38,983 nucleotides of DNA from DASPLH01 sp035627675. GTDB taxonomy: Bacteria > Acidobacteriota > Terriglobia > Terriglobales > Acidobacteriaceae. Shown piece after piece: positions 16,012-22,843 of the stretch. The notes below the pieces were generated by a model, which was not told where the DNA came from, did not search any database, and saw only the letters and a list, made by a program, of their open reading frames with translations. The DNA lies in assembly GCA_035627675.1 (NCBI GenBank), contig DASPLH010000264.1, forward strand, positions 1 to 38,983, in the 5' to 3' direction. How positions within the stretch are numbered: the stretch's first letter is position 1; every line of letters begins with the position of its first letter. Position numbers and translations under genes: made by a program.

Positions 16012-17612
16012 ACACGGCGAGCTTCAATCCCTACATCCTGACGCTGGTCACGTTTCTCCCGACGCTCGGCGCGGTCCTGCTGCTGATCTTCCCGCGCCGC
16101 GAGCGCGACATCCGCTGGTTCGCGCTGGCGATCTCGCTGATCACGTTCCTGCTCTCGCTGCATCTGCCGTGGCACTACCGGAACGGCGCAGAGGGATTCC
16201 AGTACGAACTCGACAAGGCGTGGATCACGACTCCGAACATCCACTACCACGTCGGCGTGGACGGCATCTCGCTCTGGCTGGTCGTGCTGACCACGTTCCT
16301 GATGCCAATCTGCGTGCTGGCTTCGTGGAAGTCGATCCACGACCGCGTGAAGGAATTCTTCATCCTGATGCTGCTGCTGGAGACGGCCATGATTGGCGTC
16401 TTCATCGCGCTGGACCTGTTCCTCTTCTACTTCTTCTGGGAGGCGACGCTGATTCCGATGGCGCTGCTGATCGGAATGTATGGGCACGAGCGGCGAATCT
16501 ACGCGGCGGTGAAATTCTTCCTCTTCACGATGGTCGCGTCGGTCTTCATGCTGGCCGCCATCATCTGGCTGTACGCGAAGACCGGCTCGTTCGACTTCGT
16601 CGTCATCCAGCAGATGATCGCCTCCGGACAGCTGACGCTCAGCTCAACGGCCGCACTGTGGCTGTTCCTCGGGTTCTTCGTCGCATTCGCCGTCAAGGTT
16701 CCGCTGTTCCCGCTGCACACGTGGTTGCCTGACGCGCACGTGGAAGCCCCTACGGCAGGCTCGATCCTGCTGGCCGGGGTGCTGCTGAAGATGGGCACCT
16801 ACGGACTGCTGCGCTTCAACCTCGGACTCTTTCCCGACGAGGCGCACCGTCATCAGCCGTGGATCATGGCCTTGGCGCTGATCGGCATCATCTACGGCGC
16901 GCTGGTCGCCATGGTGCAGCCGAACATGAAGAAGCTGATCGCCTACTCGTCCGTGAGCCACCTCGGATTCGTGGTGCTGGGCATCTTCAGCTTCACGCAA
17001 CTCGGAATCGACGGCGCGGTCTACCAGATGCTGAACCACGGCGTCTCCACCGGGGCGCTCTTCCTGCTGGCCGGCCAGATCTACGACCGGCGCCACACGT
17101 ACGAGATCAAGGACTACGGCGGGCTGGCCACGCACATGCCCGTGTATGCCACCTTCTTCCTGGTCATCACGCTTTCGTCGATCGGGCTGCCTCTGCTCAA
17201 TGGTTTCATCGGCGAGTTCCTGATCCTGGCGGGCTCGTTCCAGGCCAAGGCCGTGTACGGCATCCTGGGCGCGACCGGCGTGATCTGGAGCGCCGCGTAC
17301 ATGCTCTGGCTGTACCAGCGGATGTTCTACGGCAACGTCACGCACGAGGTGAACGCCACATTGCGGGATATCGACGGTCGTGAGCGCACGGCGGTGTGGC
17401 CGCTGGCGATTGCGTCGGTCGTAATGGGTGTCGCTCCGATGGTGTGGATGAACGCGATCGACGCGGCGTCGGTGCGCGTGGTGGAACACACAGGAGGGCA
17501 GGTGCAGCAAATCGGCGAAGTGCTAGGAACCGGAACTCCAACCAACCATTTGAACCAGGCGCAGCCCGACAACGCAAGCTCGCAGCCTTCCGCAGAGGAA
17601 CACGGCCGATGA
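16008..17612 (+). CDS. nuoM: NADH-quinone oxidoreductase subunit M, cluster 1
   Basis: 534 residues. An antiporter-like proton-pumping subunit. The key glutamate is E145 (FFWEATLIPMALLIG) and the key lysine is K230 (AFAVKVPLFPLHTWLPDAHVEAPTAGS split around it). 'MKKLIAYSSVSHLGFVVLG' and 'GLPLLNGFIGEFLIL' are typical. A hydrophilic tail of about 40 residues after the last membrane segment (TGTPTNHLNQAQ, ending AEEHGR) is longer than usual. The start overlaps the nuoL stop (ATGA), and the stop overlaps the nuoN start in the same way. Confidence 0.97.
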   Translation: MNTASFNPYILTLVTFLPTLGAVLLLIFPRRERDIRWFALAISLITFLLSLHLPWHYRNGAEGFQYELDKAWITTPNIHYHVGVDGISLWLVVLTTFLMPICVLASWKSIHDRVKEFFILMLLLETAMIGVFIALDLFLFYFFWEATLIPMALLIGMYGHERRIYAAVKFFLFTMVASVFMLAAIIWLYAKTGSFDFVVIQQMIASGQLTLSSTAALWLFLGFFVAFAVKVPLFPLHTWLPDAHVEAPTAGSILLAGVLLKMGTYGLLRFNLGLFPDEAHRHQPWIMALALIGIIYGALVAMVQPNMKKLIAYSSVSHLGFVVLGIFSFTQLGIDGAVYQMLNHGVSTGALFLLAGQIYDRRHTYEIKDYGGLATHMPVYATFFLVITLSSIGLPLLNGFIGEFLILAGSFQAKAVYGILGATGVIWSAAYMLWLYQRMFYGNVTHEVNATLRDIDGRERTAVWPLAIASVVMGVAPMVWMNAIDAASVRVVEHTGGQVQQIGEVLGTGTPTNHLNQAQPDNASSQPSAEEHGR

Positions 17613-19048
17613 TTCCGTCAGCTGATTACATTCGGATCCTTCCGGAAATCGTGTTGGCGATCTTCGGCATGATCGTCATGGTCGCCGACCCGTTCTTCGA
17701 CGAGAAGAGCGACCGCCACGCGCTCGGTGTGGTATCGGCCATCGGATTGGTTGCCGCGCTCGGCGCAACGTTTTACATGGCGCAGTATCCGGGAACGGCG
17801 TTCTTCAACATGGTGCGCGTGGACGCCTTCAGCGTCTTCTTCCATGTTGTCGCCATCCTGGTCTCGCTGGCCGCCGTCCTCATGTCGTTTGAGTACGTCG
17901 AGCGCCAGAAGATCCGTCACGGCGAGTGGTACGGCCTGATCCTGCTCGGAACGGTCGGCATGGGCCTGATGGCCTCCGCCATCGAACTGGTGATGATTTT
18001 TATCGCGCTGGAAATCTCATCCATCGCGACCTACATCCTTGCCGGATTCCGCCGCAACGCTGCGGAGAGCAGCGAGTCCTCGCTCAAGTACTTCCTGCTC
18101 GGCTCGTTTGCGACCGCGTTCTTCCTTTATGGAGTGGCGCTGATGTTCGGCGCGACCGGCTCGACGAACGTGGACATGATCGGCGCATCGCTCCGCAACG
18201 GCGCCCCGACCATGGCGTATCTCGCGATGGCGCTGATGTTCGTGGGCATTGGATTCAAGGTGGCGACGGCTCCCTTCCAGGTCTGGACGCCGGACGTTTA
18301 CGAAGGCGCTCCGACGCCGATCGTGGCGCTCATGTCCAGCGGACCGAAGGCGGCGGCATTCGCCGTGCTGCTGCGCGTGCTGTTCGGCACGCAGGCTCCG
18401 GGCTGGTTCTGGCTGGTGTGGGTCTCCGCCGTGCTGTCGATGTGCCTCGGGAACCTCGGCGCGCTGGTGCAATCGAACGTCAAGCGCATGCTTGCCTACT
18501 CCTCGATCGCGCACGCGGGTTACCTGCTGGTGGCCTTCGCTGCCGTGCGACATACGGACGCGGGCATTTCGGCCGCCATGTTCTACGCCGCCTCCTACGC
18601 GGCCATGAACGTCGGCGCGTTCGCCGTTGTGAGCCACTTCGCCAGCCTGGGCGAGAGATATACATATATCGATGCCTACGCCGGCCTGGGACGCCGTTCG
18701 CCGATCCTTGCAGGCCTGCTGACGTTGTTCCTGCTGTCGCTGATCGGCATTCCCTTCACCGGCGGCTTCTTCGCGAAGTTCTACGTCTTCACCGCGGCGC
18801 TGCGCTCCGAACTGGTCGGGCTCACGATCATTGGCGTCATCAATTCGGCGGTCGCCGCGTACTACTACCTGCGCCTGATCGTCTACATGTACATGCGCGA
18901 ACCACTCACGGACGAACCTGTGGTTCCCGTTCGTTTCGGAGCGGGATTTGCGATGGCGATGTGTGCGGCTGCGACGATCTACCTCGGCGTGCTGCCGAAC
19001 CGCGTGCTCGGCTACGCACTGGAGTCTGCGCGGACGCTGGTGCGGTAA
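17609..19048 (+). CDS. nuoN: NADH-quinone oxidoreductase subunit N, cluster 1
   Basis: 479 residues. The third antiporter-like subunit. 'IALEISSIATYILAGFRRNAAESSESSLKYFLLGSFATAFFLYG' spans the conserved glutamate region, and 'VGIGFKVATAPFQVWTPDVYEGAPTPIVALMSSGPKAAAF' spans the lysine helix. 'VKRMLAYSSIAHAGYLLVA' is typical. The start is fixed by the ATGA overlap with nuoM. It is the last gene of cluster 1 and is followed by a terminator at 19066-19091. Its paralogue is nuoN2 at 22844-24391, on the opposite strand. Confidence 0.97.
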   Translation: MIPSADYIRILPEIVLAIFGMIVMVADPFFDEKSDRHALGVVSAIGLVAALGATFYMAQYPGTAFFNMVRVDAFSVFFHVVAILVSLAAVLMSFEYVERQKIRHGEWYGLILLGTVGMGLMASAIELVMIFIALEISSIATYILAGFRRNAAESSESSLKYFLLGSFATAFFLYGVALMFGATGSTNVDMIGASLRNGAPTMAYLAMALMFVGIGFKVATAPFQVWTPDVYEGAPTPIVALMSSGPKAAAFAVLLRVLFGTQAPGWFWLVWVSAVLSMCLGNLGALVQSNVKRMLAYSSIAHAGYLLVAFAAVRHTDAGISAAMFYAASYAAMNVGAFAVVSHFASLGERYTYIDAYAGLGRRSPILAGLLTLFLLSLIGIPFTGGFFAKFYVFTAALRSELVGLTIIGVINSAVAAYYYLRLIVYMYMREPLTDEPVVPVRFGAGFAMAMCAAATIYLGVLPNRVLGYALESARTLVR

Positions 19049-19065
19049 ACCTGGATTCGGGAAGC

Positions 19066-19091
19066 AAGGCTGGCAGCGATGCCAGCCTTTT
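19066..19091 (+). terminator. Rho-independent terminator of nuo cluster 1
   Basis: A 10-bp stem (19066-19075 with 19080-19089) with a GCGA loop ends in four T (19088-19091). It lies 18 bases after the nuoN stop and just before the convergent permease gene, whose transcript it may also weakly end. Confidence 0.85.
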
Positions 19092-19098
19092 CCATTGC

Positions 19099-19791
19099 TC
19101 AGTCCGCGGACGCGGCGATGTCCTTGCGTTGGAAGATCGTTACCCCCATGGCGAAGAAGGCGAGGCTCTGGACAGAGCCTCCGGCGATGGCGGCGAAAGC
19201 ATTGGTCCATGCCCCCGTCGCTATGCTCCGCCCGAGTTCGTACGCCGGTGCGATCCATCCGCCCAGCCCCGGCACGGCCATTGCCACCGGAGCCGGCGCG
19301 ATCAGCACGATGGCCGTCAGGGCGGTCGCAAAGAACGGGTGCACGAAGATTGAGAACATCACTGCGACCGTGATCGCCAGCAGGGCAAGCACCAGTACCG
19401 CCGGGAACATCCGCAGGAACTCGGGAAGGAATGCGCGGAAACCCGGAACGCTGGCGCACGCCACGGCCGTTACGAGCACGTAGATCAGCGACACCGTCCA
19501 GCAGGCGAGGATGATCCCTCCAACGTACTCGGCGCGGTGAACGGCCTTCGACAGGATGGCCAGCAGACGCCGGCTGCGAAGATCTGTGCTGAGCGCCGAA
19601 CCCGCGACGGCCACTCCGATGAAAACGGCGAAGGCAGCCTGCTGCCGCAAGTAGAACTCGGCATCCGCGCGGCCGGGGCTCCCGGTCGCGACACCGAACG
19701 CGAGCGCCATCGCGACCGAGTACGCGAGGACGCCGACCAGCGGCCAGCGCTGGTCGCGCAGGAAGTTCGTCGCGAGCCGGATGGTCTTCAC
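19099..19791 (-). CDS. ABC-2 type transporter permease subunit
   Basis: 230 residues from a GTG start (VKTIRLATNFLRDQRWPLVG) that overlaps the stop of the upstream ATPase gene as GTGA. This fixes the start and indicates coupled translation. About six hydrophobic segments alternate with short loops, for example 'FAVFIGVAVAGSALSTDLRSRRL', 'YVGGIILACWTVSLIYVLVTAV' and 'FATALTAIVLIAPAPVAMAVP'. The segment 'DLRSRRLLAILSKAVHRAEYVGG' fits ABC-2 permeases, in which a cytoplasmic helix contacts the ATPase. With its partner it should form an exporter. The substrate cannot be told from sequence. Confidence 0.85.
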   Translation of the reverse strand: MKTIRLATNFLRDQRWPLVGVLAYSVAMALAFGVATGSPGRADAEFYLRQQAAFAVFIGVAVAGSALSTDLRSRRLLAILSKAVHRAEYVGGIILACWTVSLIYVLVTAVACASVPGFRAFLPEFLRMFPAVLVLALLAITVAVMFSIFVHPFFATALTAIVLIAPAPVAMAVPGLGGWIAPAYELGRSIATGAWTNAFAAIAGGSVQSLAFFAMGVTIFQRKDIAASAD

Positions 19792-20696
19792 GCTTCCACC
19801 TCCGGTGGCCGGTTGGGGTCGGCCAGGTCGACGAACGCGTCCTCGAGCGAGCGCCGCCCGGGCGCAACGCTCAGCACCTCTCCCCCGGCGTTCCAGATGC
19901 GCTCGATGGCCTCGCGCTGCTCGCTCCGTCCGACGGTGAACAGTGCGGCGTCGTGGTTCGCCTCGGCGCCGGGAAGCTGCGAGACGGAACCGCCCCGCGC
20001 GCGGATTACGAACCGCTCCTGCTCCTCCAGCAATTCGCGCAGCGGCGAAACGCGTACCAGTTCGCCGCGCCGCAGGATCGCCACGCGGTCGCATACATTC
20101 TCGACCTCCGATAGCAGGTGGGAGCTCAGGAAGACGGTCTTGCCCGCCTGCCGCGCCTTGACCAGCAACTCGCGGACGGCGATGCGCGCAAATGGGTCCA
20201 ACGCGGAGGTCGGCTCGTCGAGGATCACGAGCTCGGGGTCGTTGACGAATGCCTGTGCGATGCCGATGCGCTGCTGCATGCCGCGCGACATGCGCTTCAC
20301 GTTCTCTTCGGCGCGGTCCTCGAGTCCGACATCGCGCAGCACCTCGGCGACGCGTTGGCGAAGGCGCGGGTCCGCCATGCCGTTCAGCGCGCCGTAGAAA
20401 CGTACCAGCCAGTCCGCCCGCCGCGGATACAGCGCGAAGTTTTCTCCAAGAAAGCCGACGCGCGCCCGCGTGCCGACGTGTCCGAAGGGACGGCCGAGCA
20501 TCGTGCCCGACCCTCCGGTTGCCCGCATGAAGCCCATCGCCAGATGGATGGACGTGGTCTTGCCGGCTCCGTTGCCGCCGAGGAAGCCGAAGATCTCGCC
20601 GCGTTCGACCCTAAGGGAAAGGCGGTTCAGAGCGAGATGTCGTCGGCGGCCAAAGGCGCTGCGGTACTCCTTCGAGATTTCGTTGAATTCGAGCAA
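19788..20696 (-). CDS. ABC transporter ATP-binding subunit (CcmA/NatA-type exporter)
   Basis: 302 residues from a TTG at 20696. Walker A: GGNGAGKTTS. Signature: 'MSRGMQQRIGIAQAF', a variant of LSGGQ. Walker B: 'LVILDEPTSALDP'. H-loop: 'FLSSHLLSEVENV'. A C-terminal extension of about 80 residues is typical of exporters paired with ABC-2 permeases. No ATG is available before the Walker A motif. The frame is also open to a TTG at 20747, which would translate the repeat at 20698-20733 as KLSDSVAQQLSDS. Neither TTG has a clear Shine-Dalgarno sequence, so the start is uncertain. The gene pair sits between the convergent complex I cluster and the F0 genes, on the F0 strand but behind a terminator. 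Confidence 0.9.
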   Translation of the reverse strand: MLEFNEISKEYRSAFGRRRHLALNRLSLRVERGEIFGFLGGNGAGKTTSIHLAMGFMRATGGSGTMLGRPFGHVGTRARVGFLGENFALYPRRADWLVRFYGALNGMADPRLRQRVAEVLRDVGLEDRAEENVKRMSRGMQQRIGIAQAFVNDPELVILDEPTSALDPFARIAVRELLVKARQAGKTVFLSSHLLSEVENVCDRVAILRRGELVRVSPLRELLEEQERFVIRARGGSVSQLPGAEANHDAALFTVGRSEQREAIERIWNAGGEVLSVAPGRRSLEDAFVDLADPNRPPEVEA

Positions 20697-20697
20697 T

Positions 20698-20798
20698 GAG
20701 TCGCTAAGCTGCTGAGCTACTGAGTCGCTAAGCTTTGATGCTGCCAACGGTGAACATGCTTGGCTTAGCGACTTAGCAGCTTAGTAGCTCAGCGGCTA
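20698..20798. repeat. Long quasi-palindrome built from AGTCGCTAAGC-type words
   Basis: Two 36-base arms (20698-20733 and 20763-20798) match at 29 of 36 positions with a 29-base loop. The innermost 11 bases are perfect. Within arm 1, TGAGTCGCTAAGCT occurs twice exactly (20697-20710 and 20721-20734). The element fills the spacer between the atpE terminator and the ABC ATPase gene, and abuts or enters the ATPase N-terminus. Confidence 0.85.
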
Positions 20799-20805
20799 CA
20801 AAAGC

Positions 20806-20831
20806 AAAAACCCCGGCATCGCTGCCGGGGT
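20806..20831 (-). terminator. Rho-independent terminator of the F0 genes
   Basis: On the minus strand a 9-bp stem (20823-20831 with 20810-20818, loop GCGA) runs into a T-tract (A-run at 20806-20810 on the plus strand). It lies 22 bases after the atpE stop. Confidence 0.9.
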
Positions 20832-20853
20832 CCGCAGAAAATGGCGGGTCGCC

Positions 20854-21177
20854 TTAGACGCCCGTCGGAACCTTGAGGAACACCATAACCCAGATGAACA
20901 GCACGAGCGACTCGATGAACGCGAGACCGAGAATCAGCGCGAGCTGGATTCCGGGGCGAGCCGCAGGGTTTCGGGCGAGGCCTTCGCAGGCCGAGGCAGC
21001 GACCTTCGACTGACCATAAGCGGCACCAGCGACGGCGACGGCAAGACCAACGCCAGCCAGGCCCCAGTTCCAGTTCACGCCCGCGGGAGCCGCGCCTCCG
21101 GCCGTTTCCTGCGCGAACGCAGGAGCCGCGACCATCAGCACGATCATGGCAACCAAAACAATCGTGAGTTTACGCAT
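20854..21177 (-). CDS. atpE: F-type ATP synthase subunit c with a signal-like N-terminal extension
   Basis: 107 residues, about 25-30 longer than a usual c subunit. Residues 1-22 look like a cleavable signal peptide (hydrophobic LTIVLVAMIVLMVAAPAFA, then Q), followed by a Gly/Ala/Pro linker. The hairpin proper has helix 1 with 'GLAVAVAGAAYGQ', the polar loop 'GLARNPAARPG', and helix 2 with the ion-carrying E89 in 'GLAFIESLVLF'. Compared with the Na+-binding c subunit of Ilyobacter tartaricus (from memory), Q56, E89 and S90 line up with ligands Q32, E65 and S66, but T67 is L and Y70 is F. The coupling ion is therefore open. A strong Shine-Dalgarno sequence supports high expression. The F1 genes are not in the window. 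Confidence 0.95.
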   Translation of the reverse strand: MRKLTIVLVAMIVLMVAAPAFAQETAGGAAPAGVNWNWGLAGVGLAVAVAGAAYGQSKVAASACEGLARNPAARPGIQLALILGLAFIESLVLFIWVMVFLKVPTGV

Positions 21178-21184
21178 TTGCTTT

Positions 21185-21189
21185 CTCCT
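21185..21189 (-). promoter_or_regulatory. Strong ribosome-binding site of atpE
   Basis: AGGAG on the minus strand, seven bases before the atpE ATG, is among the best Shine-Dalgarno matches in the window. This fits the need for many c subunits per complex. The 116-base spacer upstream also holds a TGCGGC-ATT-GCCGCA hairpin (21253-21267). Confidence 0.75.
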
Positions 21190-21293
21190 ATGAATCTTCC
21201 CCCAGTGGGTGGTTGACGCTCACCGTGCTGGCGCCCTCACGCTCGAGGAACCTGCGGCATTGCCGCAATCTTTGAGTCCCGGAATCGCGGAGT

Positions 21294-22022
21294 CTAGTGC
21301 TCTTCCGCAACCGCTCCCGCCAGGTACACGGTCGAGAGCAAAACGAAAATGTACGTCTGAATGAACGACACGCCGATATGGAGTCCGAGGAAGATGATCG
21401 GCAACCCAATCGGGATCAGCGAGAAGAACGCCAGCGTCACCATGTCGCCGGCGAACATGTTCGCAAAAAGACGGATGGTGAGCGACATGACGCGAGCGAG
21501 GTGACTGAAGATCTCAATCACCAGCATCAGCGGCGAGAGCGCAAGCACGGGTCCGAGGAAATGCTGCGCATAGTGGAAGCCCTGCTTCCGGATGCCGTGG
21601 ATGTGGTAGTAGAAGAACGAAACCAGCGCGCAACCGAGCGGAACGACCGGGCTGGCGGTCGGCGCTTCGAACCCGGGGACCAGGCCGATCATGTTGCACG
21701 TCAGGATGAAGAGCCCAAGCGTGACCAGGAACGACGTGAACGGCTCGTATCCGTGGCCGATCAGTTCATGGCTCTGACCTTTGACGAAGCCGTCAGCGCC
21801 TTCGATCAGGTGCTGAAGGGCTCCGGGCTTCTCTACCGACAGGGTGGCCCTGGCGACGATGAACAGCAAGGTCAGCAGCAGGAAGACCAGGATCTCCATC
21901 GCCACGATGTTGGAGATGGGAGCCTCGGGGTTATGGGGGTGGACACCGACGGCGTGCAAAAGAGCCGTGACGGGACCGGCAAAGAGCTTATTCAGCAGCG
22001 CTGTAAACCACAGTTGATGCAT
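21294..22022 (-). CDS. atpB: F-type ATP synthase subunit a
   Basis: 242 residues from the ATG at 22022 (MHQLWFTALLNKLFAGPV). The frame extends upstream to 22088, but those residues do not look coding. A membrane subunit forming the two ion half-channels against the c ring. The essential arginine lies in 'SLTIRLFANMFAGDMV', and 'FIQTYIFVLLSTVYLAGAVAEEH' is the normal C-terminus. The early segment 'PHNPEAPISNIVAMEILVFLLL' is typical of non-enterobacterial a subunits. It lies between atpI and atpE. Confidence 0.96.
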   Translation of the reverse strand: MHQLWFTALLNKLFAGPVTALLHAVGVHPHNPEAPISNIVAMEILVFLLLTLLFIVARATLSVEKPGALQHLIEGADGFVKGQSHELIGHGYEPFTSFLVTLGLFILTCNMIGLVPGFEAPTASPVVPLGCALVSFFYYHIHGIRKQGFHYAQHFLGPVLALSPLMLVIEIFSHLARVMSLTIRLFANMFAGDMVTLAFFSLIPIGLPIIFLGLHIGVSFIQTYIFVLLSTVYLAGAVAEEH

Positions 22023-22060
22023 GAAATCCTGATAGCCAGCCGATTCCGGGCAGACCGCTG

Positions 22061-22513
22061 TTACAGTCCGCGACGGTACGAGACCCAAAGCTCGTAGAAA
22101 GCCTCAAGCATCAGAGCCGCGACGGGCAGGAACAGTCCGGTAAACAGACCCAAGATACTGAAAACAGAACTGTTAAATATAGCATATCCGGCAGCTCCCA
22201 CCAGCAGGTAGCGCAGTACAAATCTGAATACGGCGCCGCCAGTGCCGGGCAGTTTCGCCGGAGGCGCGCCGGAGCTGCTCAGGGCGGCAATGCGCGTCAG
22301 CAGGTCGGTCGATCCGCGCGCCATCCACACCAGGTTCAGCCAGCCCAGCAGCGCTCCCGCACAGAACGGCACCCCCATAGAGGCGCCGTACCGCAGGAAA
22401 GCCCCGAGGGCCAGCGGGACAGCCAGTACCGCCACCGAACGCTGTACGCGGTGCAGTGCGCCGTTGTAGAACTCTCGGGCTTCGGCCTCGCGGGATGTGT
22501 CCAGGGTGGTCAC
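22061..22513 (-). CDS. atpI: ATP synthase subunit I (AtpI-like)
   Basis: 150 residues with four hydrophobic segments (about 29-42, 47-66, 96-113 and 117-138). 'FCAGALLGWLNLVWMARG' resembles AtpI proteins that assist assembly of the c ring. Position supports the call: it lies between atpZ and atpB, 6 bases from the former and 38 from the latter. Sequence identity in this family is always low, so context carries much of the weight. Confidence 0.75.
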   Translation of the reverse strand: MTTLDTSREAEAREFYNGALHRVQRSVAVLAVPLALGAFLRYGASMGVPFCAGALLGWLNLVWMARGSTDLLTRIAALSSSGAPPAKLPGTGGAVFRFVLRYLLVGAAGYAIFNSSVFSILGLFTGLFLPVAALMLEAFYELWVSYRRGL

Positions 22514-22519
22514 GCTTCC

Positions 22520-22765
22520 CTATTCCCGCGAACCCGCCACAGCCACCCGAATCACGTGCACGAACCCGCCGATGAAGCCTAGAACGAGGCCCAGCAGGTA
22601 AATCCAGTGTGTGCCGAAGTACCGGTCGAGAAATGCCCCCACGACCCATCCGCCGACCGCGCCGGCGGGCAGCACCAGTGCAAGTTCGCTGTACTTGGCG
22701 ATCTGTTCGAGCGGGCCGCGCTTGCGAGGCGGTTCGCCCTGGGGGGTGCGCTCAGGAGTATCCAC
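22520..22765 (-). CDS. atpZ: AtpZ/AtpI-family small membrane protein
   Basis: 81 residues. A polar, basic N-terminus (ERTPQGEPPRKRGPLEQIAKYSEL) is followed by two membrane segments: 'LVLPAGAVGGWVVGAFLDRYFG', then 'WIYLLGLVLGFIGGFVHVIRV'. 'G...G..LDR.FGT.......G...G...G' is the hallmark of the AtpZ/AtpI (F0F1-ATPase subunit, putative) family, thought to help F0 assembly or Mg2+ handling. It is the first gene of the F0 group, 78 bases after nuoN2. A TATACT hexamer six bases before the ATG suggests a separate leaderless start. Confidence 0.8.
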   Translation of the reverse strand: MDTPERTPQGEPPRKRGPLEQIAKYSELALVLPAGAVGGWVVGAFLDRYFGTHWIYLLGLVLGFIGGFVHVIRVAVAGSRE

Positions 22766-22771
22766 GGCGGG

Positions 22772-22777
22772 AGTATA
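22772..22777 (-). promoter_or_regulatory. Candidate -10 element directly before atpZ
   Basis: Minus-strand TATACT, then six bases, then the atpZ ATG. No clear -35 was seen at 16-18 bases. If real, it would give a leaderless F0 transcript independent of the nuo genes. Confidence 0.35.
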
Positions 22778-22802
22778 TCGGATGTGCAGCCAAGAAACGA
22801 AC

Positions 22803-22820
22803 GGCGGGCCCCTGCCCGCC
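22803..22820 (-). other. GC hairpin between nuoN2 and atpZ
   Basis: GGCGGGC (22803-22809) pairs with GCCCGCC (22814-22820). On the minus strand only a broken T-run (GTTCGTTTCTT) follows, so this is a weak terminator or attenuator between the respiratory and ATP synthase genes. Confidence 0.5.
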
Positions 22821-22843
22821 GCCCTCTGCGTTGCCCTGGCAAG

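Noticed and set aside
18017..19867. Minus-strand open frame of 616 codons across nuoN1 and the ABC permease
   Set aside because: It crosses a terminator and two real genes in other frames, and is composed of Arg/Gly/His-rich shadow sequence.
20698..20798. Insertion sequence or CRISPR array at the word-repeat palindrome
   Set aside because: No transposase, no regular unique spacers, and repeats of varying phase, so it is neither an IS nor a CRISPR array.
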